Source: Methylophaga muralis (GTDB taxonomy: Bacteria; Pseudomonadota; Gammaproteobacteria; Nitrosococcales; Methylophagaceae). Taken from it: a stretch of 64,000 nt of DNA. Below are positions 36,045 to 45,215 of this stretch, piece after piece. The translations under genes and the position numbers were made by a program. The stretch is from positions 62,001 to 126,000 of the forward strand of contig NZ_MCRI01000003.1 in the NCBI RefSeq assembly GCF_001720165.1, written 5' to 3'. Each line of letters starts with the position of its first letter. The first letter of the stretch is position 1. The notes below the pieces were generated by a model. That model did not search any database. It was given only the letters and a program-made list of their open reading frames with translations, and was not told where the DNA came from.

Positions 36045-36946
36045 AAATAGCCATTTTGTCCCGTAATGCGAAGCTGTATTCGACTCGACGATTGGTCGAG
36101 GCTGCGCAAGCGCGAGGACATGAGGTGGATGTGTTGGACGTGTTGCGTTGTTATATGAATATCACTTCAATGAAACCTGAAGTGCATTACAAAGGTGAAA
36201 ATCTCAGCGGTTATGATGCTGTTATTCCGCGGATTGGTGCTTCGGTGACCTTTTATGGAACGGCCGTACTTCGCCAGTTTGAGATGATGGATGTCTATCC
36301 GCTGAATGAGTCAGTAGCCATCAGTCGTTCGCGCGACAAACTTCGCGCTTTGCAATTATTGTCACGTCGCGGCATTGGTTTGCCAGTCACTGGTTTTGCG
36401 CATCGTCCGGATGATGTCGATGACTTAATCAAAATGGTCGGTGGTGCACCGCTGGTCATCAAGTTATTGGAAGGAACGCAGGGGATCGGTGTGGTGCTTG
36501 CTGAAACAGCGGGAGCGGCGGAAAGTGTAATTGAAGCTTTTATGGGCATGAAAGCCAATATTCTGGTCCAAGAATTTATCAAAGAAGCCGGTGGTGCCGA
36601 TATTCGGTGTTTTGTGGTCGGCGAGAAAGTGGTTGCCGCAATGAAACGTCAAGGTAAAGAGGGTGAGTTCCGCTCGAATCTGCATCGTGGTGGTACTGCT
36701 AACTTGATACGAATTACACCGGCTGAACGTGCCACAGCCGTCCGTGCTGCAAAGACGATGGGCCTGAATGTCTGCGGTGTGGATTTATTGCGTTCTAATC
36801 ATGGGCCGGTGGTCATGGAAGTGAACTCTTCCCCTGGCCTTGAAGGCATTGAAGCGGCTACTGGTAAAGACATTGCCAGTTTGATTATTGATTTCATTGA
36901 AAAAAATTCTGTTTCTGGAACCACTAAAACCAAAGGCCGAGGTTGA
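36041..36946 (+). CDS. rimK: Ribosomal protein S6--L-glutamate ligase RimK
   Basis: A 301-aa ATP-grasp ligase that adds glutamate to the C-terminus of ribosomal protein S6. N-terminal domain [21 protein letters not shown]-grasp region with [39 protein letters not shown] and the metal/acid motif [16 protein letters not shown]. Length is typical (300 in E. coli). Overlaps its neighbours at both ends by 4 and 1 nt. c-di-GMP modulates RimK in Pseudomonas, notable given the several GGDEF proteins in this window. Confidence 0.94.
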   Translation: MKIAILSRNAKLYSTRRLVEAAQARGHEVDVLDVLRCYMNITSMKPEVHYKGENLSGYDAVIPRIGASVTFYGTAVLRQFEMMDVYPLNESVAISRSRDKLRALQLLSRRGIGLPVTGFAHRPDDVDDLIKMVGGAPLVIKLLEGTQGIGVVLAETAGAAESVIEAFMGMKANILVQEFIKEAGGADIRCFVVGEKVVAAMKRQGKEGEFRSNLHRGGTANLIRITPAERATAVRAAKTMGLNVCGVDLLRSNHGPVVMEVNSSPGLEGIEAATGKDIASLIIDFIEKNSVSGTTKTKGRG

Positions 36947-38001
36947 TGGCAGAAGAACTGATTATTGCCGGGCAAACTATCGCCCCAGGACAGAACAAAG
37001 TGGTCGATGTGCCACTGCCTGATTTGTATATGCACACCTCTTTAAGTATGCCGGTGCAAGTGATGCGCGGTAGACGTGACGGGCCGGTTTTATTTGTTTC
37101 CGGTGCTGTACACGGTGATGAAATTGTTGGCGTTGAAATTATTCGCCGCTTAGTAAGAAGTAAACGGCTAAAAGGTCTAAAAGGCACATTAATTACCATT
37201 CCGGTAGTCAATGTTTACGGCTTTATCAATCAAACACGTTATTTACCGGATCGCCGTGATTTAAATCGTTGCTTTCCGGGCTCTGAAGAAGGCTCTCTGG
37301 CCGCGCGTTTAGCGAATTTATTTATGAGCGAAGTAGTGCATAAATGCACCCATGGGGTGGATTTACATACTGCGGCTATTCATCGCGACAATCTCCCACA
37401 AATTCGTGCAGCATTGGATAACCCGGTTGTTGAGGAGATGGCAAGGTCATTTAATGCTCCGGTTATTTTGAATTCAGGTTTGATTGAAGGTTCGTTGCGT
37501 CATGCCTGCCAGCAGGTTAACGTACCAGTCATTGTTTACGAGGCAGGTGAAGCTTTACGCTTTAATGAACTGGCGATTCGTGCAGGTGTCAGAGGTGTGT
37601 TGGCAGTAATGCGTAAGTTGGGTATGTTAGCCGAATCCCGTACCAAACATGTAAAACCCGTCGATCCCTTTGTTGCACGTTCCAGTAGTTGGGTGAGAGC
37701 GCCGCAAAGCGGTATTTTTAGAATGTTGGTACCCATGGGGGCGCAGGTAACAAAAGGCGACATCCTGGGCATGGTAGCGGCGCCTTATGGCGATGAGAAA
37801 TCTGAAACCAAAGTTGTCGCAATCTGCAGCGGTGTCATCATCGGCAGAACCAATATTCCACTAGTAAATGAAGGTGAAGCCTTGTTCCACATTGCGCGTT
37901 TCAACCGTCCTGATGAAGTCGCCGATAGCGTTGAAGCCTTCAATACCAATCTGGATCCTTCTACCGATACCAGTGCCCCAGAAGAACGACCGATTATCTA
38001 A
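36946..38001 (+). CDS. Succinylglutamate desuccinylase/aspartoacylase-family (M14-like) hydrolase
   Basis: A 351-aa protein. The zinc site is visible: GAVHGDEIVG (HxxE), then VDLHTAAIHRDNLPQIRA with the third His, and a late acidic YEAGEALRF. DLNRCFPGSEEGSL is the substrate-binding stretch. The C-terminal 90 residues form a barrel/lipoyl-like domain (PQSGIFRMLVPMGAQVTKGDILGM). These enzymes cleave acyl groups from amino acids. It starts on the last base of the rimK stop, so it is co-translated; a role in removing or modifying glutamate-type adducts is an inference. Confidence 0.86.
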   Translation: MAEELIIAGQTIAPGQNKVVDVPLPDLYMHTSLSMPVQVMRGRRDGPVLFVSGAVHGDEIVGVEIIRRLVRSKRLKGLKGTLITIPVVNVYGFINQTRYLPDRRDLNRCFPGSEEGSLAARLANLFMSEVVHKCTHGVDLHTAAIHRDNLPQIRAALDNPVVEEMARSFNAPVILNSGLIEGSLRHACQQVNVPVIVYEAGEALRFNELAIRAGVRGVLAVMRKLGMLAESRTKHVKPVDPFVARSSSWVRAPQSGIFRMLVPMGAQVTKGDILGMVAAPYGDEKSETKVVAICSGVIIGRTNIPLVNEGEALFHIARFNRPDEVADSVEAFNTNLDPSTDTSAPEERPII

Positions 38002-38110
38002 TTAGATCTTTCCGGTCAGATAGACTTGATACTGTCATAATATTTTTGCAATTTATCCTTAAAATAGTGACAATCCCGCGATTTAACTGAAGCCAAAGGG
38101 GGTCATACTG

Positions 38111-40060
38111 ATGACACAAGCCCAAGCCAACCTTGATATCAACACACCTGAAAATGCGCCAGAAGAATGGAGTGCGCAACAGAGCAGTAAGCTCTATGGT
38201 GTGCGTGATTGGGGTGCGGATTATTTTGATATTTCCGCCGAGGGCAATGCGGTTGTCAGTTTGCAATTTGGTGAAAAGACCGTTCATGTACCATTAATCG
38301 ATATTGTTAATGGCATGAAAGAACGTGGTCTAGATATGCCCGCAGTATTACGCATCGAAAACCTTTTGGATCTGCGTATAACACAGTTAAACGAGGCATT
38401 TGCCCGGGCTATCGAAACCGCTGGTTACAAAAATCATTATCGCGGCGTGTTCCCGATCAAAGTAAATCAGCAATGTCACGTTATCGAAGAAATTGCCGAT
38501 TACGGACGTCGTTACCATCATGGTCTGGAAGCGGGCAGTAAAGCTGAACTGATTATTGCGATCTCTCAGCTGCGTGATCATGACAGCCTGATTATCTGCA
38601 ATGGTTACAAAGACGAAGAATTTATAGATTTAGGTCTGTATGCCCGCCAAATGGGAATTCCATGCTTTTTTGTATTGGAAACCGCCACTGAATTATTCAC
38701 TATTTTAGAACGCAGCAAGGCCTTAGGAATTGATCCATTAATTGGTGTACGTATTCGTCTGGCCTCGACGGTTGAAGGTCACTGGAATGGTGACAGCGGT
38801 GACCGTTCGATCTTTGGTTTGTCGACTAATGCGTTGCTGGAAGTGGTTGAACAGCTTAAAAAAGCCGATATGTTGCATTGTTTGCAGTTATTACACAGTC
38901 ATCTGGGTTCACAAATCCCCAATATCCGTAATATTCGTAGCGGCGTGATGGAAGCCTGTCGTTTCTATACTGGCCTTATCGAAGAAGGCGCACCGATGGG
39001 CTATATGGACCTCGGTGGTGGTTTGGCAGTTGACTACGAGGGTGCCCACTCAAATAGCACGCACAGTATGAACTATGGGCTGGATGAGTATTGCTACAAC
39101 ATTATTGAAGCTTTGCAAGAATGTCTGGATCCTCTAGATATCGCCCATCCAGTACTTATTACTGAATCAGGGCGTGCATTAATTGCTTATTCTTCGATGC
39201 TGCTTTTCAATGTGCTTGAAGTGCGTGACCATAAACCCGGTGCGATACCTGATCAAGCACCGGAAGACAGCCACGATATGTTGTTCAATCTTTATGCGGT
39301 GCTGGGCAATGTTACGGTGCAGAATCTGCAAGAATGTTACAACGACGCCATTTATTACCGGGATGAATTACGCGAGTTATTCCACCATGGTCAGGCGACA
39401 TTACGTGAACGTGCTTTAGCTGAAAACGTATCACTCGCTATTCTGGAAAAAATCTCCGAATTATTGCCTCAGGCTCGCCGGGTCTCGGCTGAATTAGAAA
39501 GCCTGCCGGAATTACTGTCAGATATTTATTACGGCAATTTCAGTTTGTTTCAATCGTTACCAGATATCTGGGCGATTGATCAGATCTTCCCGATCATGCC
39601 GATTCATCGTTTAAATGAAAAACCGACTCGCTCTGCCGTAATCGCTGATATGACCTGTGATTGTGACGGCAAAATTGATTCGTTTTCTTATGAAGATGGC
39701 ATCTGTAAAACCTTGCCGCTGCATCCGCTTAAAGAGGGTGAGGAATATTATCTAAGCGTATTTCTGGTGGGGGCCTATCAGGAAACATTAGGCGATTTGC
39801 ATAATCTGTTTGGTGATACCAACGTGGTCAGCGTGCACATTAGCGAAGATGGCAGCTTTAACTTTGTGCGTGAGTTTCATGGCGACAGCATTGCCGACGT
39901 ACTCAGCTATGTGGAATACGACCCGAAAGTGATGCAGGAACAATTCCGCAAACTGGCTGAGCAAGCCGTTCGGGATGGCAAAATTTCCGTACCCATGCGT
40001 CAACAAATGTTACGTGCCTTCAGCGACAGCATGAATGGCTATACCTTCTTTGAAAGATAA
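38111..40060 (+). CDS. speA: Biosynthetic arginine decarboxylase
   Basis: A 649-aa PLP enzyme of fold III, typical in length, making agmatine from arginine. Seen: the PLP lysine in GVFPIKVNQQ, the glycine loop MDLGGGLAVDYEG, HSHLGSQIPNI, and catalytic Cys in DMTCDCDGKID near residue 520. A strong GGGGG ribosome-binding site lies 8 nt before the ATG. First gene of the polyamine cluster; agmatine is the substrate of the SpeB-like enzyme 4.7 kb downstream. Confidence 0.96.
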   Translation: MTQAQANLDINTPENAPEEWSAQQSSKLYGVRDWGADYFDISAEGNAVVSLQFGEKTVHVPLIDIVNGMKERGLDMPAVLRIENLLDLRITQLNEAFARAIETAGYKNHYRGVFPIKVNQQCHVIEEIADYGRRYHHGLEAGSKAELIIAISQLRDHDSLIICNGYKDEEFIDLGLYARQMGIPCFFVLETATELFTILERSKALGIDPLIGVRIRLASTVEGHWNGDSGDRSIFGLSTNALLEVVEQLKKADMLHCLQLLHSHLGSQIPNIRNIRSGVMEACRFYTGLIEEGAPMGYMDLGGGLAVDYEGAHSNSTHSMNYGLDEYCYNIIEALQECLDPLDIAHPVLITESGRALIAYSSMLLFNVLEVRDHKPGAIPDQAPEDSHDMLFNLYAVLGNVTVQNLQECYNDAIYYRDELRELFHHGQATLRERALAENVSLAILEKISELLPQARRVSAELESLPELLSDIYYGNFSLFQSLPDIWAIDQIFPIMPIHRLNEKPTRSAVIADMTCDCDGKIDSFSYEDGICKTLPLHPLKEGEEYYLSVFLVGAYQETLGDLHNLFGDTNVVSVHISEDGSFNFVREFHGDSIADVLSYVEYDPKVMQEQFRKLAEQAVRDGKISVPMRQQMLRAFSDSMNGYTFFER

Positions 40061-40084
40061 TCTCAGGTTTAAGGACTCAGCTCT

Positions 40085-41284
40085 ATGTCAAAAGTGATCA
40101 TTATTGGCGCCGGTGGTGTTGGCGGCGTCGTTACCCATAAATGTGCACAGTTACCGGAAGTGTTTTCAGAAATTATTCTGGCCAGCCGAAATGAAGATAA
40201 ATGTAAGGCGATTGCTGCCCAGCTGGATCGACCAATTCGCACTGCCCAGGTTGATGCGGATAATGTGCCTGAGTTGACCGCATTACTGGAAAAAGAAAAA
40301 CCGGATCTGGTTATCAACGTGGCATTGCCATATCAGGACTTGCACATCATGGATGCCTGCTTGGCTGCTGGTGTGGATTATCTGGATACAGCCAACTACG
40401 AACCTTTAGATACCGCCAAGTTTGAATACAGCTGGCAGTGGGCTTATCGTGAAAAATTCGAAAATGCCGGTTTGATGGCTTTGCTTGGCAGCGGTTTTGA
40501 TCCAGGTGCCACCAACGTATTTACCGCCTATCTTGCCAAACATTATTTCGATGAAATCCATGAGCTGGATATTATTGACGTCAATGGTGGCGATCACGGT
40601 TATCCGTTTGCCACCAACTTCAATCCAGAAATCAATATCCGTGAAGTTACGGCAGAATGCCGTCATTGGGAAAATGGTGAGTTCGTCACTACGCCAGCCA
40701 TGTCGAAAAAAGCCAGCTTTACCTGCCCAGAAGAAGTCGGGAATTACAACATTTACCGTATGTACCACGAAGAGTTGGAATCACTGGTAGTAAATTTCCC
40801 TACTTTGAAGCGTGCCCAGTTCTGGATGAGTTTTGGTGAAAGCTATCTGAAACACCTGGAAGTACTGGGTAATGTCGGCATGACTGGTATTGACCCAATT
40901 GACTATAACGGTCAACAGATTGTGCCTATTCAGTTTCTGAAAGCATTGTTACCTGATCCTTCAACGCTTGGACCACGCACTAAAGGTAAAACCTGTATCG
41001 GTTGTGTAGTGAAAGGCGTTAAAGATGGTAAACAGAAAATTGTTTATCTCTACCAAATCAAAGACCATCAGGATTGCTACGCTGAAGTTCAATCTCAGGC
41101 GATTTCCTATACCACCGGTGTACCGGCGATGATTGGTGCCAAGATGATGTTGGAAGGCAAGTGGAAAAAACCGGGCGTCTGGAACATTGAGCAGTTTGAT
41201 CCGGATCCGTTTATGGAAGATATGAATAAATACGGACTGCCTTGGGAAGTGATTGAACTGGATGATTTCAATCTCGACGGTTGA
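40085..41284 (+). CDS. Carboxynorspermidine/carboxyspermidine dehydrogenase (saccharopine dehydrogenase-like)
   Basis: A 399-aa NADPH enzyme. The Rossmann motif is at the N-terminus (KVIIIGAGGVGGVVTHK); the saccharopine dehydrogenase-type body includes DYLDTANYEP and GSGFDPGATNVFTAYL. It joins aspartate semialdehyde to putrescine (or diaminopropane) to give carboxyspermidine (or carboxynorspermidine). The family assignment rests on its place between speA and nspC. Lysine-pathway saccharopine dehydrogenase is excluded by context. A composite repeat lies between it and nspC. Confidence 0.9.
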   Translation: MSKVIIIGAGGVGGVVTHKCAQLPEVFSEIILASRNEDKCKAIAAQLDRPIRTAQVDADNVPELTALLEKEKPDLVINVALPYQDLHIMDACLAAGVDYLDTANYEPLDTAKFEYSWQWAYREKFENAGLMALLGSGFDPGATNVFTAYLAKHYFDEIHELDIIDVNGGDHGYPFATNFNPEINIREVTAECRHWENGEFVTTPAMSKKASFTCPEEVGNYNIYRMYHEELESLVVNFPTLKRAQFWMSFGESYLKHLEVLGNVGMTGIDPIDYNGQQIVPIQFLKALLPDPSTLGPRTKGKTCIGCVVKGVKDGKQKIVYLYQIKDHQDCYAEVQSQAISYTTGVPAMIGAKMMLEGKWKKPGVWNIEQFDPDPFMEDMNKYGLPWEVIELDDFNLDG

Positions 41285-41305
41285 CCTTTATAAAGTAAGA
41301 AAAAG

Positions 41306-41580
41306 CTAACCACAGAGACACTGAGGGCACAGAGTTTTTTATCCGCAGATTACGCAGATGGACGCAGTTTTTTAATTTTAATATGAATGTAGGTTGGGTT
41401 GAGCTTGCAAAACCCAACATCATCTATTCTTCTGGGTCTTGTTGGGTTTCATAAATTCAACCCAACCTACATTGTTTAAAAAACGTAGTTCGTGTGAGCG
41501 TAGCGTAACCCGTCAAAAATAATCTGCGTAATCTGCGGATGATTTATTTTTTTCTCTGTGCTCCGTGTCTCTGTGGTTAA
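41306..41580. repeat. Composite nested palindrome, copy B
   Basis: Four nested inverted repeats fill the gap between the dehydrogenase and nspC. Outer: CTAACCACAGAGACACTGAG against CTCTGTGGTTAA (41306-41580). Next: ATCCGCAGATTACGCAGAT (41341-41359) against an exact 19-bp complement (41522-41540). Next: ATGTAGGTTGGGTTGA (41387-41402) against exact 41457-41472. Inner: AAACCCAACA (41410-41419) against 41440-41449. No open frame. Confidence 0.92.
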
Positions 41581-41629
41581 TAAGCGTTAACAATATAAAT
41601 TAACTATCATTTTCAGGTATTTGAAAATA

Positions 41630-42796
41630 ATGCAATTTACTGATTTTACCAAGCTTGATTTATCTCGATTGCCGTCGCCGTGTTTTGTGGTCGACGAGGT
41701 TGCGGTTGAGCGTAATTTACGCATTTTGAATCATCTGCAAACCGCCAGTGGTGCAAAAGTTTTGGCTGCTCTTAAAGCATTTTCAATGTGGTCTTTAGCA
41801 CCGTTGACGGCCAAATATCTGAACGGCACCTGTGCCAGTGGGCTGCATGAAGCGCGGCTTGGTTTTGAAGAATACGGTGGCGAAGTGCATGTATTTGCTG
41901 CAGCTTTCAGCCAGCAGGATATCGATGAACTGCTGACTTTTGCTCACCACATTGTGTTTAATTCCTGCGGCCAATGGCTGCGGTTTCGTGAGCAATGTCT
42001 TGCAGCGCAAAAGCAACGTCCGGATCTGCATTTTGGTTTACGTATCAACCCTGAACATTCAGAGGGTGCGGTGCCAATTTATGATCCGTGTGCGCCCGGT
42101 TCACGTTTAGGCATTCCGTTATCGCAATTAGATGAAACTGCTTTGGAGGGGATCTCTGGTCTGCATTTTCATACCCTATGCGAGCAAGGTTTTGAACCAT
42201 TGCAACGGACTGTTGCAGCCATGGAGGCCAAGTTTGGCCATCTTTTGCCACAAATGCAGTGGGTGAACTTTGGTGGTGGCCATCATATTACGGCCGATGG
42301 CTATAATATCGACGGTCTTATTGAAATGATTCAAGATTTTAAACAACAGCATCAGGTCGAAGTTTATCTGGAACCGGGCGAGGCGGTAGCAATCGGTACC
42401 GGTATTTTAAGCTGTGAAGTGCTGGATATCACTTGGAATCATCTGGATCAGGCCATTCTCGATACCTCTGCCACCTGTCATATGCCTGATACCTTGGAAA
42501 TGCCATATCGTCCAGATATTACTGATTCAGGATTGCCAGATGAGAAATCACATACCTATCGATTGGGCGGTTTAACCTGTCTGGCCGGTGATGTGATTGG
42601 CGATTACAGCTTTGATAAGCCACTGGAAATTGGTCAACGGCTGGTATTTGAAGATATGAGTCATTACACCATGGTTAAAACCACGACGTTTAATGGCACC
42701 AAATTACCGTCACTGGCTATCTGGAATTCCGAAACCGATGAATTACGTGTAGTCAAAAGCTTTGGCTACAGCGATTTTAAAGAGCGACTGTCATGA
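41630..42796 (+). CDS. nspC: Carboxynorspermidine/carboxyspermidine decarboxylase
   Basis: A 388-aa PLP enzyme of fold III related to diaminopimelate decarboxylase. PLP Lys in VLAALKAFSMWS (about K44), GLHFHTLCEQG, NFGGGHHITADGYN and YLEPGEAVAIGTG; catalytic Cys region TSATCHMPDTLE and YRLGGLTCLAGDVIGDY. It removes CO2 from carboxyspermidine to give spermidine. ATG at 41630 is chosen over a TTG at 41621. Overlaps speB by 4 nt (ATGA). Confidence 0.94.
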   Translation: MQFTDFTKLDLSRLPSPCFVVDEVAVERNLRILNHLQTASGAKVLAALKAFSMWSLAPLTAKYLNGTCASGLHEARLGFEEYGGEVHVFAAAFSQQDIDELLTFAHHIVFNSCGQWLRFREQCLAAQKQRPDLHFGLRINPEHSEGAVPIYDPCAPGSRLGIPLSQLDETALEGISGLHFHTLCEQGFEPLQRTVAAMEAKFGHLLPQMQWVNFGGGHHITADGYNIDGLIEMIQDFKQQHQVEVYLEPGEAVAIGTGILSCEVLDITWNHLDQAILDTSATCHMPDTLEMPYRPDITDSGLPDEKSHTYRLGGLTCLAGDVIGDYSFDKPLEIGQRLVFEDMSHYTMVKTTTFNGTKLPSLAIWNSETDELRVVKSFGYSDFKERLS

Positions 42797-43674
42797 CTGC
42801 TGAATTGAACGAAGAATTTCCGATTTTCCTGGGATCCGAGATTGACCAGGCTGATCCAAAGCAGGCGATGTTTCATGTATTACCTGTGCCCTATGAAAAA
42901 TCAGTTTCCTATGGTGGTGGTACAGCAAATGGACCATCAACGATCTTGAATGCTTCGTGGCAGCTGGAAAAATGGGATGGTAAAAGCAATCCATGCGATT
43001 TGGGCATCTATACCTGCCCGCCAGTCGATTGCAGCGTCAGTTCACAACAGGTGATTGATAACATTGCCAATGCTACCGCTGAAATCATCCGTAACGGTGG
43101 TATTCCTGTGGTGTTAGGTGGTGAACATACCGTGACTTACGGCGTCATCAAAGGTTTAAAAGATGCCGGAATTGATGACTTCGGTATTGTGCAGATCGAT
43201 GCCCACGCCGATCTGCGTCATGCGTATGAAGGCGATATTTTGAGCCATGCCTCGGTAATGAAACGCGCAGTGGATATGGGTATTCCGTTATACCAACTGG
43301 GGATTCGTGCGTTTTGTGAAGAAGAAATGCAGGTGCGTGAAGAGTTTGGTGTGTATTACCAGGATGCCGATGAACTGGTCCCGAATAACATTAACAGCAT
43401 TACCTTGCCCGATGATTTTCCGCAAAAAGTGTTTTTTACAGTCGATATTGATGGCATGGATCCCAGTGTGTTTCCATCAACCGGCACACCAGTACCCGGT
43501 GGCTTGAGTTGGTATCAAACTTTGAACTTGTTTGAATCTGTCGCCAAACAACGTGAAATTATTGGTTTTGATGTAATGGAATTTGCACCAATTGAAGGTT
43601 TCCATGCTTATGACTTCGCAGCATCAATGCTGACCTATAAGTTGATGGGGATCACTGCTCGTAGTCGCCAATGA
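42793..43674 (+). CDS. speB: Agmatinase (agmatine ureohydrolase)
   Basis: A 293-aa binuclear manganese ureohydrolase. Ligands are visible in GGEHTVTYG, IDAHADLRHAYEG and DIDGMDPSVFPSTGTPVPGG. It turns agmatine into putrescine and urea, completing arginine to putrescine; the carboxyspermidine steps encoded beside it then make spermidine. Arginase or guanidinobutyrase are less likely given speA nearby. A composite repeat follows the stop. Confidence 0.93.
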   Translation: MTAELNEEFPIFLGSEIDQADPKQAMFHVLPVPYEKSVSYGGGTANGPSTILNASWQLEKWDGKSNPCDLGIYTCPPVDCSVSSQQVIDNIANATAEIIRNGGIPVVLGGEHTVTYGVIKGLKDAGIDDFGIVQIDAHADLRHAYEGDILSHASVMKRAVDMGIPLYQLGIRAFCEEEMQVREEFGVYYQDADELVPNNINSITLPDDFPQKVFFTVDIDGMDPSVFPSTGTPVPGGLSWYQTLNLFESVAKQREIIGFDVMEFAPIEGFHAYDFAASMLTYKLMGITARSRQ

Positions 43675-43692
43675 TTTTTGCGGTTAAAAAAA

Positions 43693-43946
43693 TTAACCAC
43701 AGAGACACAGAGCGCACAGAGACAAAAGAAAAATAGATCCGCAGATTACGCCGATTTTCACAGATTAATATTTCAGGTAAAAAATCTATTGGTGTGATTA
43801 CAGGTTGAACAAACTTTGAAGATGTCGTGTGATAAATGATGTAGGTAGGGTTAGCGTAGCGTAACCCGACAAAAATAATCTGTGAAAATCGGCGTAATCT
43901 GGGGATAACTTTAAAACCTCCGTGCCCTCTGTGTCTCTGTGGTTAA
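43693..43946. repeat. Composite nested palindrome, copy C
   Basis: It occupies the 347-bp gap after speB. Outer arms TTAACCACAGAGACACAGAG (43693-43712) and CTCTGTGTCTCTGTGGTTAA (43927-43946) are exact complements. Inner 26-bp arms at 43742-43767 and 43876-43901 are also exact complements and carry GATTACGCCGATTTTCACAG, differing from copy B. The core has GTAGGTAGGGTTAGCG and GCGTAACCC. No open frame. Confidence 0.92.
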
Positions 43947-44021
43947 TTAGTAGTTTCTGCTTTTCTTTGAAGCGTTTACACGTTAAAATTCGCGGTTTTT
44001 TTACTCTCTGGGGTCTGCGAC

Positions 44022-44429
44022 ATGAGCCAAGCTACAATTACATTGCTGCAAAACTACTACGATGCGTTCAACCGTCAGGATATGGATGCGTTTTTGAATA
44101 TGCTGACTGATGATGTTATTCATGACGTAAACCAAGGTGGTCGTGAGGTTGGTAAAGAAAAATTCTCTGCATTTATGGATCGCATGAATGCACATTACAA
44201 AGAACAAATCGTTGATATTTCCATCACCAGCAATGAAGCAGGCGATCGCGCTGCCGTGGAGTTCACTGTATTAGGTGAATACCTGAGCACCGATGAAGGT
44301 TTGCCAGAAGCTAACGGCCAAAAATACAACCTGCCAGCCGGGGCGTTTTTTGTGATTCGTGATGGCAAAGTGGCTCGCATCACTAACTACTACAACCTGG
44401 AAGACTGGGTTAAACAAGTCGTCGGTTAA
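44022..44429 (+). CDS. SnoaL/NTF2-like (ketosteroid isomerase-like) protein
   Basis: A 135-aa small alpha+beta barrel protein: LLQNYYDAFNRQDMDAFLNML, DDVIHDVNQGGREVGKEKF and a C-terminal sheet with AGAFFVIRDGKVARITNYYN. This fold hosts isomerases, dehydratases and simple binding proteins, so activity is not predicted. Followed by a terminator. Confidence 0.83.
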   Translation: MSQATITLLQNYYDAFNRQDMDAFLNMLTDDVIHDVNQGGREVGKEKFSAFMDRMNAHYKEQIVDISITSNEAGDRAAVEFTVLGEYLSTDEGLPEANGQKYNLPAGAFFVIRDGKVARITNYYNLEDWVKQVVG

Positions 44430-44444
44430 ACTGCAGCACAATCA

Positions 44445-44481
44445 GCCAGTCTGGAATGTATTTTCCAGTCTGGCTTTTTTA
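44445..44481 (+). terminator. Rho-independent terminator
   Basis: Stem AGCCAG-T-CTGGAA with its complement (one T:T mismatch), 6-nt loop, then TTTTT. It ends the SnoaL-like gene. Confidence 0.88.
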
Positions 44482-44513
44482 TATGCCTTTCCATTGCACG
44501 GATTGAAATAACT

Positions 44514-45101
44514 ATGCTGGAGTTGAAACGTTTATCAGGCGAAGCCCTGAATCAGTTTATCCCGGAACTGGCCAAATTACGTATTCAGGTTTTCCGTGAT
44601 TTTCCTTATCTCTATGATGGGGATCCAGATTACGAAGCTCGCTACCTGCAAACTTATATTGAAGCGCCTGACAGTGTGATTGTTTTAGCGTTTGATGGTG
44701 ATAAGGTGGTCGGCGCATCGACTGGTATTCCACTGAAATATGAAACGGATGAAGTCAAAGCACCGTTTATCAAAGCGGGCATTGATGTCGATAGCGTGTT
44801 TTATTGTGGTGAGTCGGTTTTGTTGTCGCAATATCGAGGGCAGGGCGCTGGCGTAGCGTTCTTTGATCATCGTGAACAGCATGCCCGTGAGTTAGGTGGA
44901 TATGAGTACAGCTGTTTTTGCGGTGTACAACGCCCTGACGATCATCCCCGTCGTCCAGCAGGATTCAGACCGTTGGATAATTTCTGGCGTAAGCGTGGCT
45001 ACGAGAAACACCCTGAACTTCACACCACTTTCAGCTGGAAAGAACTGGATGAAGAGCATGAATCACCCAAACCAATGACTTTCTGGATGAAGAAACTCTA
45101 G
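44514..45101 (+). CDS. GNAT-family N-acetyltransferase
   Basis: A 195-aa protein with a GNAT core: LAKLRIQVFRDFPYLYDGD, VIVLAFDGDKVVGASTGIPL and the acetyl-CoA motif LSQYRGQGAGVAFFDHRE. The C-terminal stretch PDDHPRRPAGFRPLDNFWRKRGY is typical of the GNATs that pair with a nitrilase. Such pairs occur elsewhere as a single fused protein. Substrate not known. A hairpin with 11-bp stem immediately follows the stop. Confidence 0.85.
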   Translation: MLELKRLSGEALNQFIPELAKLRIQVFRDFPYLYDGDPDYEARYLQTYIEAPDSVIVLAFDGDKVVGASTGIPLKYETDEVKAPFIKAGIDVDSVFYCGESVLLSQYRGQGAGVAFFDHREQHARELGGYEYSCFCGVQRPDDHPRRPAGFRPLDNFWRKRGYEKHPELHTTFSWKELDEEHESPKPMTFWMKKL

Positions 45102-45129
45102 AGCTTATCTGCAATGCAGCAGATAAGCT
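45102..45129. terminator. Perfect 11-bp hairpin after the GNAT stop
   Basis: AGCTTATCTGC and its exact complement with loop AATGCA, starting on the base after the stop codon. There is no T-run, so it may protect the 3' end or only weakly terminate before the nitrilase gene. Confidence 0.5.
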
Positions 45130-45215
45130 GTTACAAATAAACTGTTTGGCATTGAAATAAGGCTGAAATGCCCAATATTTAATGTCCCATTAACGATTTC
45201 CCGAGTTTGGTGTAA

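Noticed and set aside
40406-40768. Minus-strand 120-codon frame inside the dehydrogenase gene
   Set aside because: Antisense shadow of a well-supported gene.
32643-43946. CRISPR array from the repeated CACAGAGACACAGAG and GATTACGCAGAT pieces
   Set aside because: The repeats are inverted, widely scattered and of unequal length, with no regular spacers or cas genes.
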